Source: Marinimicrobium hydrolyticum | GTDB lineage: Bacteria > Pseudomonadota > Gammaproteobacteria > Pseudomonadales > Cellvibrionaceae | NCBI RefSeq assembly: GCF_030848505.1 | Contig: NZ_JAVDDU010000009.1 | Span: forward strand, 1-64,000 | Direction: 5' to 3' | DNA: 64,000 bases | Shown: positions 19,501-27,287 of the stretch, piece after piece | Layout: each line of letters begins with the position of its first letter | How positions within the stretch are numbered: position 1 is the first letter of the stretch | Notes under the pieces: generated by a model | What the model was told of the DNA's origin: nothing | What the model saw: only the letters and a program-made list of their open reading frames with translations | Database searches by the model: none | Translations under genes and position numbers: made by a program

Positions 19501-19664
19501 CTGGCCCCGGAGGACAGGGCAATACCGCCTTGGGTGTGACCATTATTTTTGGTATGACGATTTCTACGGCGCTGACTCTGTTAATTGTTCCCTGTGCTTA
19601 TAGCTTGTTGGAGGGTGCAAAGAACAAAATAGCCGTCAAGAAGTCTCAACATCAGCGAGCCTAG
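16593..19664 (+). CDS. RND efflux transporter permease (HAE1/AcrB type)
   Basis: 1023 aa inner-membrane proton antiporter that extrudes drugs or other amphiphiles with the adaptor. Twelve membrane segments arranged 1+5/1+5 with two large periplasmic loops. The proton-relay Asp pair is visible in IGLVVDDAIVVLENI, and the partner region in GVVTKNSILLID. The start overlaps the adaptor stop by four bases. Substrates cannot be told from sequence; no regulator gene is adjacent. Confidence 0.95.
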   Translation: MTLPEFSIRRHVMALMMSAILVLFGIIGYNEIGNDRLPDIDFPIISIQTALPGADPNTVEASVTQFIERAVNTVPGIDNVTSNSSPGISVVNVTFDLDKDIDVAFSEVQTRVSEEIANLPEDAEAPIINKVEADAQPVMWLSVQGDRDAQQLTDIARNTVRPLLEQIPGVGEVQVGGGRERRVRIELDADAMSREQLTVQEVMAAVESEHVIAPGGFLVGGRQERMVDLDLEYHDTDELNNLIVLEMDGRLVRLGDVSDIVDGLEDFRQLARFRGEPTVGLGVVKIAGANTVAIVEEVRNRLETEIRPMLPAGVEVNVASDQSVFINNLIDNLENTLLLAVLLAALVMWLFLKSLRSTLIISAAIPVSLLSVIAVMFFAGYTLNAMTMLAILLLIGLVVDDAIVVLENIWRYREKGESDPFQAAGDGANEVYTPVIASSLSLIAIFGSVLFMEGIIGRFFESFAVVVVFGVATSTFVALTLIPMLCSRFLQLPKKQGRVSRYIETAFQWLDDHYRDLLSWVLTLRVKALLACGLLFIASFWLLGQLGGEFAPEEDEGQFVVSMRAPLGVSIHYMNEKLAEVEHILGEQEEIDTYFAAIGLGTGEVNEAIAFVRLKPWGDRDATQREIMTRLNQAFTDLTGIRVFTASPGLVGGQRGEPLQFHVRGPDLDELSNVADEFMERLSAEEGMGEIDMELRLEQPDLQLIVDRERARLMGLNTNDIVQAVSVFIGGLDIARYDDDFGDGERVRIRLKGREDQFNTPEDIQRIWARNADGERLRLDSVAHFEEGHSPAVITRFDLQYSAPFFITPEMSLADAVDFVRAQANEVLPGGFSISLVGEAEEFERTVQAVIFVFVVSTLLVYMVLASQFNSFLQPFIIMLAMPLAIMGAVLGLWLTGNNLNIFSMIGMVLLIGVVTKNSILLIDLTNQYRLKQNLGINEALKAACPIRLRPVLMTSLTLILAMVPAALDTGPGGQGNTALGVTIIFGMTISTALTLLIVPCAYSLLEGAKNKIAVKKSQHQRA

Positions 19665-19677
19665 GTCGCTTGCTTAG

Positions 19678-19712
19678 AACGGGCAGCCATCCAGGAGGAT
19701 ACGGCTGCCGTT
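19678..19712. other. Hairpin after the RND operon
   Basis: AACGGGCAGCC (19678-19688) pairs with GGCTGCCGTT (19703-19712) with one bulged G. It directly follows the efflux permease gene and could end that transcript, but no T-run follows. Confidence 0.3.
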
Positions 19713-19789
19713 CGTAAATCGGAACCGCTTTGCCGGCCGATGGAAACCTAATCGTGGCAACGCGGGAAGCCAAACAGGAGGGCTTTCTC

Positions 19790-20992
19790 ATGCGCAGATC
19801 CCATGTAATGCTAGTCAGCGTTTGTTTCACTGTTGTGATCGCCTGCGGCGGTAGCACCTCGCAGCAACCCGATCAGCCGGTCAATGACGGCACAATACCA
19901 AGGCAGGTTGCCGTTACTGAAGTGACCAACCAATCGGTTACCCTGCGCTGGGACGCCGTTGAAGATGCCGAGGCGTACTACCTTTACTACGCCAGCGAGC
20001 CGATCTCAGATATCGAAAACATACACGCTTATCAAAACGGCGATTGGCTCGCCGATGTTAACTCTCCCTATACGGTCACCGGCCTGACCAACAACATCAC
20101 CTACTACTTTCTGATCACCGCCGTGGTGGATGGCGAAGAATCGTCCCCCGGCTACAGCGTTAACGCCACACCAGTGGACGCACCCCCTACCCCGCAACCT
20201 TCAGCGGAAGAGGTGCGTGTCATTGAGCTGATCAATCGCGCCCGCCGGGACCCGGTCGCCGAAGTGGATCGACACCCTCAGGTAAACGATCTCAACAACG
20301 GGCTTGAACCAGACACCATTGTCGCCACTCAAAAAGAGCCCCTGGCGTTTAACCCACACTTAATGGTGGCCGCACGGGAACACAGCGAGTGGATGCTGGA
20401 AACCAACACCTTCAGTCACACTGGTGCCAATGGAAGTTCGCCGCAACAGCGCATTGCTCAAACCGAGTATGGAACCCCAGACGCCAGTGGCGAAAATATT
20501 ACCGTTACCGGGCGCACGAACCTAGACACCATTCAGGTAATCGAAACGCATCACGCTCACCTGTTCGCCTCTCCCAGTCACCGCACTACCATGTTTGCCG
20601 AAGCCTTCAAAGAAGTGGGCATCGGGCGCGAGCTGGGTGATTACACCTTCGAGGAAGGCACCTTAACGTCGTCCATGTTGACTCAAAAGTACGCCCGGCA
20701 GAGGGACCGTCACTTCATTACCGGCGTAATCTTTACTGACGACAACGGCAACGATATTTATGATGTGGGCGAAGGCATGGAGAACGTGGTGATCACCGTA
20801 AACGGTACAGCACATCGAGCCTATCAAAGTGGTATCTATGCCGTGCAAGTACCTGGCAATGCCATACACCAAGTCACCATCTCAGGGGGCACTCTGCCAG
20901 AACCCGTAGACACAGAAGTCGAAGTAATGAACCGCAATGTAAAACTGGACGTCATTCTCGATGGTAACGACGTACGCCTAGACTCTTGGTAA
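19790..20992 (+). CDS. Lipoprotein with fibronectin type III and CAP (SCP/PR-1) domains
   Basis: 400 aa. The ATG at 19790 has AGGAGGG six bases upstream. Lipobox VVIAC near residue 20. Residues about 35-115 form a fibronectin III domain (VTEVTNQSVTLRWDAVEDAE and TVTGLTNNITYYFLITAV). Residues about 125-290 are a CAP domain: VIELINRARRDPVAEVD, NPHLMVAAREHSEWM, NTFSHTG, GENI and SPSHRTTMF, supplying the usual cavity His and Glu. The last 80 residues (TGVIFTDDNGNDIYDVGEGM) resemble a small extracellular beta domain with Asp/Asn-rich turns. Function of bacterial CAP proteins is largely unknown; surface exposure is inferred. Confidence 0.82.
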   Translation: MRRSHVMLVSVCFTVVIACGGSTSQQPDQPVNDGTIPRQVAVTEVTNQSVTLRWDAVEDAEAYYLYYASEPISDIENIHAYQNGDWLADVNSPYTVTGLTNNITYYFLITAVVDGEESSPGYSVNATPVDAPPTPQPSAEEVRVIELINRARRDPVAEVDRHPQVNDLNNGLEPDTIVATQKEPLAFNPHLMVAAREHSEWMLETNTFSHTGANGSSPQQRIAQTEYGTPDASGENITVTGRTNLDTIQVIETHHAHLFASPSHRTTMFAEAFKEVGIGRELGDYTFEEGTLTSSMLTQKYARQRDRHFITGVIFTDDNGNDIYDVGEGMENVVITVNGTAHRAYQSGIYAVQVPGNAIHQVTISGGTLPEPVDTEVEVMNRNVKLDVILDGNDVRLDSW

Positions 20993-21397
20993 CAAATCAG
21001 AGGACCGTAACTGTAGAAACCAATAGTTTTTCCCGCTCCGTGACTTGTTTCACATCCCCGCCACATAGACGCGCGTCGCGCCAATTTGGGTACATTCGCT
21101 AAGCGCGCCATTGCGCGCGGCGCCGCTTCGAGATCGTCTTCAAACCCAACAGTACGAAGCACTCCTGCGTATTGCCTTAGCTGTTTGTTTGGCTATATGA
21201 TGTCAGCCCATTTGCGTCAGCAACTAACCATGACTACTCAACGTTTTGTCGGTGAATCATCAGATCGCCACCTGCTCAAATAGGAACCAGATCAACAATT
21301 GCACTCGCCAGTGCCACTAGAATGACAACTGCGAATGACTGCGTAGAATTACTACACAGCAGTACAGAACAAATGGATGATAGACAGGGAGTTTCGT
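20993..21397. other. 405-bp gene-free interval
   Basis: No credible coding frame. It contains GC-rich runs such as GCGCGCCATTGCGCGC (about 21102-21117), which form a short inverted repeat, and AT-richer DNA from about 21170 that could hold the promoter of the next gene. Nothing else recognised. Confidence 0.4.
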
Positions 21398-22204
21398 ATG
21401 CCGTCTTTACACTCAACGCTAATGGCACTCCGTCGAGCAACTCTTATGTTTGTGCTCGGCCTTTGCGCCACAATTGCCAACGCCGACACAGAAACCCTTT
21501 CCCAAGGTGTTTACGTCAAAACCCCAGAAGGATTAATCCCGGTGCGGCCTATCGGGGGCATCAACGGCCTGAACTACGATTTTGGTCGTTTTTTAATGCA
21601 TATGCCGCAAGTTGAGGCGAATAGAACCGTTGAGTTCATCGTCTATCAGTCGGATTTTTCTCCCTATTGGTCCGACGCTGAATTGCGCAGCATAAAGTCC
21701 CCGGCCGCTGGACAACGGCTGATGCCCGCCCACATCGACAAGCTGGCCGATGGAAAATACCTTCTACAATACGAAATCTCCAGCCATGCTCACACCTTTG
21801 TGGTGCTTGATACCGGCTGCTGCCGAAGCAATGTTTTTGGCGTATCCCTTACCGACACGAAAGCGTCCATTAAAGAGATCTATTCCGACGAATCGCTCAA
21901 CCCTGTGTCGGCAGAACACACCCTTGCCAGCATTGTTCGCGGTGCGCCTGAAGATGCCGAGCTATCCAGCTTGCACGCTCAATGGCAGAAGCGCATTGTC
22001 ATCCAAGAGGCCAGGGAGCACTTTGAGCATATCTCCTATCTTTGGCAGCAATACGAAGAAGCCGAGGACCCGGTAACGAAAGTGGAGTCCCTTCAGGCCG
22101 TGAAGCAATCGGCGCAACAATACGTCATCCAGTATCCCGACGGTGCAAACGCTGAGGAAGTTACGGAGTTCCTTTCTTCCGCACAGGTCCGGCTGGACAT
22201 CTGA
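21398..22204 (+). CDS. Exported protein of unknown function
   Basis: 268 aa from the ATG at 21398, chosen because CAGGGAG lies six bases upstream. Residues 1-27 form a signal peptide ending near IANADT. The mature part begins ETLSQGVYVKTPEGLIPVRP; the first 150 residues look beta-rich and carry one Cys-Cys pair (DTGCCRSN). The last 80 residues are amphipathic helix (WQKRIVIQEAREHFEHISYL). I do not recognise the family. It is followed 137 bp later by a membrane-anchored response regulator gene on the same strand, with a hairpin between them. Confidence 0.6.
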   Translation: MPSLHSTLMALRRATLMFVLGLCATIANADTETLSQGVYVKTPEGLIPVRPIGGINGLNYDFGRFLMHMPQVEANRTVEFIVYQSDFSPYWSDAELRSIKSPAAGQRLMPAHIDKLADGKYLLQYEISSHAHTFVVLDTGCCRSNVFGVSLTDTKASIKEIYSDESLNPVSAEHTLASIVRGAPEDAELSSLHAQWQKRIVIQEAREHFEHISYLWQQYEEAEDPVTKVESLQAVKQSAQQYVIQYPDGANAEEVTEFLSSAQVRLDI

Positions 22205-22212
22205 CGTTTCAC

Positions 22213-22244
22213 TCGGCTGCAGGCTCTTTTCAGAGAGCAGCCGA
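22213..22244 (+). terminator. Hairpin after the exported protein gene
   Basis: TCGGCTGC (22213-22220) pairs exactly with GCAGCCGA (22237-22244), with a nested CTCT/AGAG stem inside. It starts eight bases after the stop codon. Only ACTTTC follows, not a full T-run, so its termination strength is doubtful. Confidence 0.4.
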
Positions 22245-22341
22245 ACTTTCAACGCTAACCGATTGAGATGCACCTCGTTTTTTAGAGGAGGCTTGGCTAA
22301 CACGGGTCCATCCCAATCGTTCATCCGGGGAAGTAGACACT

Positions 22342-23760
22342 ATGGCAACGAAACGCGCTCTTATTGTTGACGATTCGAAAACCGCACAATTCCGTTTAAA
22401 AAAGCTACTGCGCGAATACGATCTTACAATTGTCGCCGTGGACTCAGCGGAAGCCGCCTTGAGTTACTTGTCCAGCAACGTGCCTGATGTTGTGTTCTTA
22501 GACCATATGATGCCGGGCTTAGACGGATTTCGTGCCCTGCAAATCATTAAATCTCACCCGGTCACTGCCCGTATTCCGGTCATTATGTACACCTCAAAAA
22601 CCGGCGACGTCTACGCAAGTGAGGCTCGATCGCTGGGCGCCTTGGATATTCTCAACAAAGACAGCATTAACGCTGATGAATTGCGTGCCGTCTTAGCTTC
22701 AATCCAGATTTTTCCAGACGAGCGGCCAGAGAGAGAATTGGCGCCAGCGCCGGTTCCCGAACAGGCGCCACCAACGGCTGCAACGCTGAGCAGCGGTGAC
22801 GATCTACTTTCTGTTGAACTACGTCTGCGGGAACTTGAACGGGCAATCGAAGACAACCGCCGCATGGTTACCTCGCGCCTGGTTCGTGAAATTCAGGCCG
22901 TTCGGCATGGCTTGCGCAAGGTATTGGGAGAAGTCGCTGAACTGAAACATCAACGCGTCGCGGCCCCACCGGCGGCCCCTAACCCTCAACCCCGCGCCAA
23001 GAAAAGAGCCGGACGCTATTGGTCGGCGATGGCCACTGTTTTATTACTGTCCGCGGTGGGCGCATCCTTGTATTGGGCACCGGAAATTTACCAAAAAGTT
23101 GACCGAGTGGCCGCCATGGTTCAAGAAGAAATCAGGCAATATACCGATTCGAGAGACAGCGCTCGGAACGAGCATGCGCTGAGTAGTGAGGCAGGGTTCT
23201 CCGCTCGGCCAAGCTCTCAAGCTTTCGTGCAGATGCCCGCCATGGTCGAAGCGGATCGCAGTATGGATTTACTACCGGAGTTATCCTGGGCCTTTAATCA
23301 AAGCAGTATTCAGGACTTTCATGCCGAAGGTCTGGACCCGATGCTGACCAAACGACTGGACGAACTGGCATCCCGCTTGGCGCACAGGCACTTTCAGGGA
23401 ACGATTGAATTGCAAGTCAGCGGTGGCGACTTTTGCGTGGTTACTAACTTAAGTGGTAAGCCTCGACTGCCGCACAGTGGAGCCCAAATGCGTGACTGCA
23501 TGTTGATGAGTGAGCTGTACGGTGCCAAAGCCACCCAGAGTAAGGCCCAACGATTGCGCTCTGCACTGTCGGAATTGACGGCGGTGGATGAGCGGCGCAT
23601 TACCGTCACCATTTTGCCCGTGAGTGAAACGTTTGAGGCATACCCCGTAATGGATGCTCGCACACCCGCCAGAGACTGGAACGAAGCGGCCCGCCAGAAT
23701 AACCGCGTGCTAGTGCATTTAAAGCCGGACACAACCACCCAAACTGCATTGAGACAATAA
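22342..23760 (+). CDS. Response regulator receiver domain fused to coiled coil, membrane segment and extracytoplasmic domain
   Basis: 472 aa. Residues 1-122 are a complete REC domain: acidic pair Asp10/Asp11, phosphoacceptor Asp54 in FLDHMMPG, Thr84 and Lys106. Next comes a Pro/Ala linker (about 133-150) and a helical, probably coiled-coil segment (155-205), then a second Pro-rich linker and a basic patch before one membrane segment (about 228-245, ending ASLYWAP). About 225 residues follow on the far side of the membrane, including a beta-rich part (GTIELQVSGGDFCVVTN) with two Cys. No DNA-binding or enzymatic output is visible. This suggests phosphorylation-dependent signalling across or at the membrane. 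No histidine kinase gene is adjacent. Confidence 0.8.
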   Translation: MATKRALIVDDSKTAQFRLKKLLREYDLTIVAVDSAEAALSYLSSNVPDVVFLDHMMPGLDGFRALQIIKSHPVTARIPVIMYTSKTGDVYASEARSLGALDILNKDSINADELRAVLASIQIFPDERPERELAPAPVPEQAPPTAATLSSGDDLLSVELRLRELERAIEDNRRMVTSRLVREIQAVRHGLRKVLGEVAELKHQRVAAPPAAPNPQPRAKKRAGRYWSAMATVLLLSAVGASLYWAPEIYQKVDRVAAMVQEEIRQYTDSRDSARNEHALSSEAGFSARPSSQAFVQMPAMVEADRSMDLLPELSWAFNQSSIQDFHAEGLDPMLTKRLDELASRLAHRHFQGTIELQVSGGDFCVVTNLSGKPRLPHSGAQMRDCMLMSELYGAKATQSKAQRLRSALSELTAVDERRITVTILPVSETFEAYPVMDARTPARDWNEAARQNNRVLVHLKPDTTTQTALRQ

Positions 23761-23780
23761 ACCTCAGGTGCAGGGGTGGA

Positions 23781-23807
23781 TGACGGTGTTTGAACTTTAC
23801 ACCGTCA
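23781..23807 (+). terminator. Hairpin after the response regulator gene
   Basis: TGACGGTGT (23781-23789) pairs perfectly with ACACCGTCA (23799-23807) across a nine-base loop, 20 bases after the stop codon. No T-run follows. Confidence 0.4.
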
Positions 23808-23825
23808 TAGATCACACTCATTAGG

Positions 23826-25388
23826 ATGATCAACTCAGCCTCTGCCACGGCGGTAGCCGAAAACCACACAAGCAATACCCGCTGTTACTGGCGGGCATTG
23901 CTTGTTGGCGCCAGCCTGGGAATCACGGCCTGTGCTGGCCCAGTGGTTCAAACCCCACCCATTTCCGAACACAACACACCGCTCGCGGCCTGCGAAAGCT
24001 TTTACCGACACTTGGATAACGCCGCCCAGGAGGCGCAAGTCATTGACGCCAGGGCGCAACGGGTTTCCGGTGCGCCCTACTTGCGAGTGTCACGCTTTTT
24101 GGCCAGCTTTGAACCGGACACATTAAGTCCGGAAGCCTACGCGAGCTGGCTAGGCCACCTCAATGTTTTGGCCAACCAGGGATTAACCAAAGAATGGCAC
24201 CGGTTGCCAACATCACAACAGGAGGCGCTGCGTGATTATTGGCCAAATCGAAACGACGACATCACGCAAACGCTGACCGACTGTGGCCAACATTTGGTGC
24301 AACACCTTACCGAAAGTCCGCGTATCTCAGCGTTGGAAGCACAGGATCATTATCAGACGTGGAAACGTTTTCTGGGGCTCTACCCCGTAGTGGCCTTACC
24401 CTTTCGCTGGGGCGTGGTGCGCGAGCACCGGGACATAGCGAACAGCCAAGAGCGCCATCAACAGTTGCTGCAAGACGAAGAAGCCCTGGAAAACTGGCAG
24501 CGCTTTGCAGCCCCGGGTGCGGCAAATAACATCCCTCGTGCGCTGGAAGCGCTGCGCAGAAGCGAGTCTGATGCTTTGGGAATCCCTGAGCTCGACGGAC
24601 CAACCCGCCGGCTGCTACTGGAAGCCTTCGCACCCTCTTTGGCCATTGAGGAGGCGGGACCGGACGGCTTGGCGAGCAACGATCGACCGCTTTTACTCAC
24701 TGCGTCAACTGAAGGGCAGATCAGCGGCGATCATTCCCGTCCGACTCTTTATACCGAGATCAATCATGGCCGCTATCAAAATGGCGTAACCACCCTTCTG
24801 AGCTACAGCGTGTGGTTCTCCGAACGCCGTCCGACACACCGCCTGGATTTACTGGCAGGCCAATTTAACGGCGTGACTTGGCGCGTACATTTGACCGACC
24901 AGGGTGAGGTGCTGGGCTACGACAAGATGCATTTGTGCGGTTGCTGGTACCAGTTCTACCCCGCGGCGGGCTTCCAGGCCCTGCCAGATCTGCCTTTTCT
25001 CCAAGAGCCTTTTTACCTGGGCACCAGCCTTGAGCCGCACTCGGCACACACCCTGTGGCTTGAGGCGAATACCCATAGCCTGTTGGGAGTCAGTGAACGG
25101 TCACCCCAGAGCCGTAGCCGCGCGCTGGCATTGAGGGAGTATAACGAGCTGCGCGCGCTGCCCGACAGCCGTGGCGGCTATCACAGCCCTTTTGATGCGG
25201 AGGGGCTGATTCCAGAATCCAGCCGCCCGGAGCGGTACCTGTACTGGCCAATGGGCGTGGCCAATACCGGTGCTCTGCGCATACACGGCACCCACGCCAT
25301 TGCGTTTGTGGGGCGGCGCCACTTTGACGACCCTTGGTTGCTGGATGAACTGAATCTCACGCGCACAGCTCCAAACGCTGACGAGTGA
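23826..25388 (+). CDS. Large lipoprotein of unknown function
   Basis: 520 aa. The hydrophobic segment WRALLVGASLGITAC gives a lipobox (ITAC), preceded by about 22 polar residues. The body has no motif I recognise. Its first half is helical and rich in Gln, Ala and Leu. The second half (from about residue 290, RPTLYTEINHGRYQNGVTTL) looks beta-rich, with a short CGCWYQFYP stretch containing two close Cys and later aromatic-rich strands. The ribosome binding site is weak (TTAGG touching the ATG), so the start is not certain. No enzymatic residues can be proposed. Confidence 0.55.
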   Translation: MINSASATAVAENHTSNTRCYWRALLVGASLGITACAGPVVQTPPISEHNTPLAACESFYRHLDNAAQEAQVIDARAQRVSGAPYLRVSRFLASFEPDTLSPEAYASWLGHLNVLANQGLTKEWHRLPTSQQEALRDYWPNRNDDITQTLTDCGQHLVQHLTESPRISALEAQDHYQTWKRFLGLYPVVALPFRWGVVREHRDIANSQERHQQLLQDEEALENWQRFAAPGAANNIPRALEALRRSESDALGIPELDGPTRRLLLEAFAPSLAIEEAGPDGLASNDRPLLLTASTEGQISGDHSRPTLYTEINHGRYQNGVTTLLSYSVWFSERRPTHRLDLLAGQFNGVTWRVHLTDQGEVLGYDKMHLCGCWYQFYPAAGFQALPDLPFLQEPFYLGTSLEPHSAHTLWLEANTHSLLGVSERSPQSRSRALALREYNELRALPDSRGGYHSPFDAEGLIPESSRPERYLYWPMGVANTGALRIHGTHAIAFVGRRHFDDPWLLDELNLTRTAPNADE

Positions 25389-25546
25389 AAACAATGACAG
25401 CGGTTCAATACCCAGGAAGGGGAGGCCTTAAAACGAGTTTGGAAACGCTAGGCATCTTTTCTTCCGATTTACGGGCAAATACCCTATAGTCCTTCGCGTC
25501 GACCAGCTCTGCTGAGCTGGGTCCTGAATGCTCACTGTTGGATGTT

Positions 25547-26275
25547 ATGTCTTACGCCGATCTTACTACCCGCGATCAAAACGCCTTTAAACGCTGGCTT
25601 CAACGACGCCGCTTTGCCGATGCCCTTAAGGTGTTTCGTAAGCACTCCGAGGCAGCAGCACCCTTAAAGGTTATGGATTATGGCGCGGGCAACGGCGAGC
25701 TTATTCGGCAGTTGTCCGAATTGCAGCCGCTTGAGGCGACGGTGTTCGAACCCACCCCGGCGCTAATGAAAGAAGCCAAGAGCCATCTTGCCGATCTAGA
25801 AACGGTGAGTTTCGCCCGCTCTTTGAAGAAAGTGCCCACGGATCACTTCGACTACGTATTCTGCCTGGAGGTGTTTGAGCACCTTCCGCCCGAGCAAACT
25901 GAGCACGCCATTGCTGAAATACATCGCCTACTCAAACCCGAAGGACTTGCCGTAATCGGCGTCCCTCACGAGCTGTTTCTCCCAGCGCTGCTCAAAGGTG
26001 TGTTTCGCATGGGGCGCCGCTACGGCGCTTTCGACGCCCGGCCCGGCAATATACTGTCGGCTTGTCGCGGTAGAGCGCCTAGCGAACGGCCCACCACGGA
26101 AATAGCACCGGGCAAACCCTACCACCCGCACCATCTCGGGTTTGATTATCGACGGCTCGAACAACTCCTACAGCAGCGCTTTCAACTCAAGGCGCGCTGG
26201 TTCAGCCCCTTCCCGCTACTGGGCGCCAGCCTGAACTCAGAAGTGTACTTCCTCCTGCAAAAAGTGCGACTATAG
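25547..26275 (+). CDS. Class I SAM-dependent methyltransferase
   Basis: 242 aa from the ATG at 25547 (a TTG at 25538 is also in frame). Motif I is VMDYGAGNGELIRQL, the acidic residue after strand 2 is in ATVFEPTPAL, and the later motifs are FDYVFCLEVFEHLPP and RLLKPEGLAVIGVPHEL, so the Rossmann-like SAM-binding core is complete. The C-terminal third probably sets substrate choice; the target molecule is unknown. A short CCAGCTC/GAGCTGG stem lies at 25503-25520 in its leader. Confidence 0.85.
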   Translation: MSYADLTTRDQNAFKRWLQRRRFADALKVFRKHSEAAAPLKVMDYGAGNGELIRQLSELQPLEATVFEPTPALMKEAKSHLADLETVSFARSLKKVPTDHFDYVFCLEVFEHLPPEQTEHAIAEIHRLLKPEGLAVIGVPHELFLPALLKGVFRMGRRYGAFDARPGNILSACRGRAPSERPTTEIAPGKPYHPHHLGFDYRRLEQLLQQRFQLKARWFSPFPLLGASLNSEVYFLLQKVRL

Positions 26276-26310
26276 ACCTCTGTCAAAGCGATAGACGCGA
26301 AGAGGGAACA

Positions 26311-27069
26311 ATGAACAGTCGACGAGCGTTTTCTTGCGCCCTACTAGTCTCAGCGGCCCCCGCACTGACGCAGGCCGAGCCATTTACCGATCAATTTAGC
26401 CTGGAAATAGAGACGGGGCCGGCTTGGTTTAGCCGCAACGACGTGCGCATCCCCAATGAGGGAGGCACTCGCTTTGATCTGCTGGATTTGACTGGTAGTG
26501 GGCCCGAGCCTTACGTTCGTTTATATGCACACTACCAGTTTGACGAAAACCACTCCGTGCGCCTTAATCTGGCGCCACTGGAAATCAGCGGTTCCGGCCG
26601 TTTTGACCAGGATGTGGTTTTTCAGGACTCCAACTTTTCGGCGGACGCCCACACCGACGGCCTCTACCGTTTCAACACCTACCGCCTGACCTACCGCTGG
26701 ATGTTTCGTCGTGAGGGCCGGTGGGATTTGGGGCTGGGCGCTGCGCTTCTGGTTCGCGACGCCAAGATCGAACTGCGTCAAGCCGGCTTGAGAGAGCAGG
26801 ACGATGACCTTGGCTTGGTCCCGCTTTTGCATTTCTATGGCGCCTATCACGTCAACGAACGGACTCAATGGATTATCGATATTGAAGGCGCCGCGGCCTC
26901 GCAAGGCCGGGCAATTGATGCCTCGCTTAAAATTCAGTACACCTTACCGGATGACAGCTGGTACCTTTCTGCCGGCTATCGAACCCTCGAAGGTGGGGCG
27001 GACAATGATGAACTTTATACTTTCGCTTGGGTGCATTACGCCTCGTTTGGCATCGGATACAATTTCTAA
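26311..27069 (+). CDS. Outer-membrane beta-barrel protein
   Basis: 252 aa. Signal peptide residues 1-22 (MNSRRAFSCALLVSAAPALTQA). The mature protein alternates aromatic and hydrophobic residues in about eight to ten strands (YVRLYAHYQFDENHSVRLNL; YRFNTYRLTYRWMF; WDLGLGAALLVRDAKIEL) and ends in a C-terminal Phe (FGIGYNF), the recognition signal for the Bam machinery. Size fits a small OmpA/OmpW-like barrel. Ligand unknown. GAGGG lies upstream of the ATG. Confidence 0.8.
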   Translation: MNSRRAFSCALLVSAAPALTQAEPFTDQFSLEIETGPAWFSRNDVRIPNEGGTRFDLLDLTGSGPEPYVRLYAHYQFDENHSVRLNLAPLEISGSGRFDQDVVFQDSNFSADAHTDGLYRFNTYRLTYRWMFRREGRWDLGLGAALLVRDAKIELRQAGLREQDDDLGLVPLLHFYGAYHVNERTQWIIDIEGAAASQGRAIDASLKIQYTLPDDSWYLSAGYRTLEGGADNDELYTFAWVHYASFGIGYNF

Positions 27070-27287
27070 AAAATCCGCCATTCCGGGGCACTTCGAGTGG
27101 CCTATGGCATCATAAACAAACGCTTAACGTCGCTCACCACTCCAGGAACCTGCCTTGTGAAGGCCACAAGCCGCGCATAGAATACCGGAATCACAACGTA
27201 TCGAAGCGGAAGGAAAGAGGACTTTAGCAAGGCATTCTTTCCAGGCTACTCGGTAGCATCACAACAACTGACTCTACGGGGAAAAAC

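Noticed and set aside
25503-25520. Terminator or riboswitch before the methyltransferase gene
   Set aside because: Only an isolated 7-bp stem without T-run or further structure; left as a leader hairpin.
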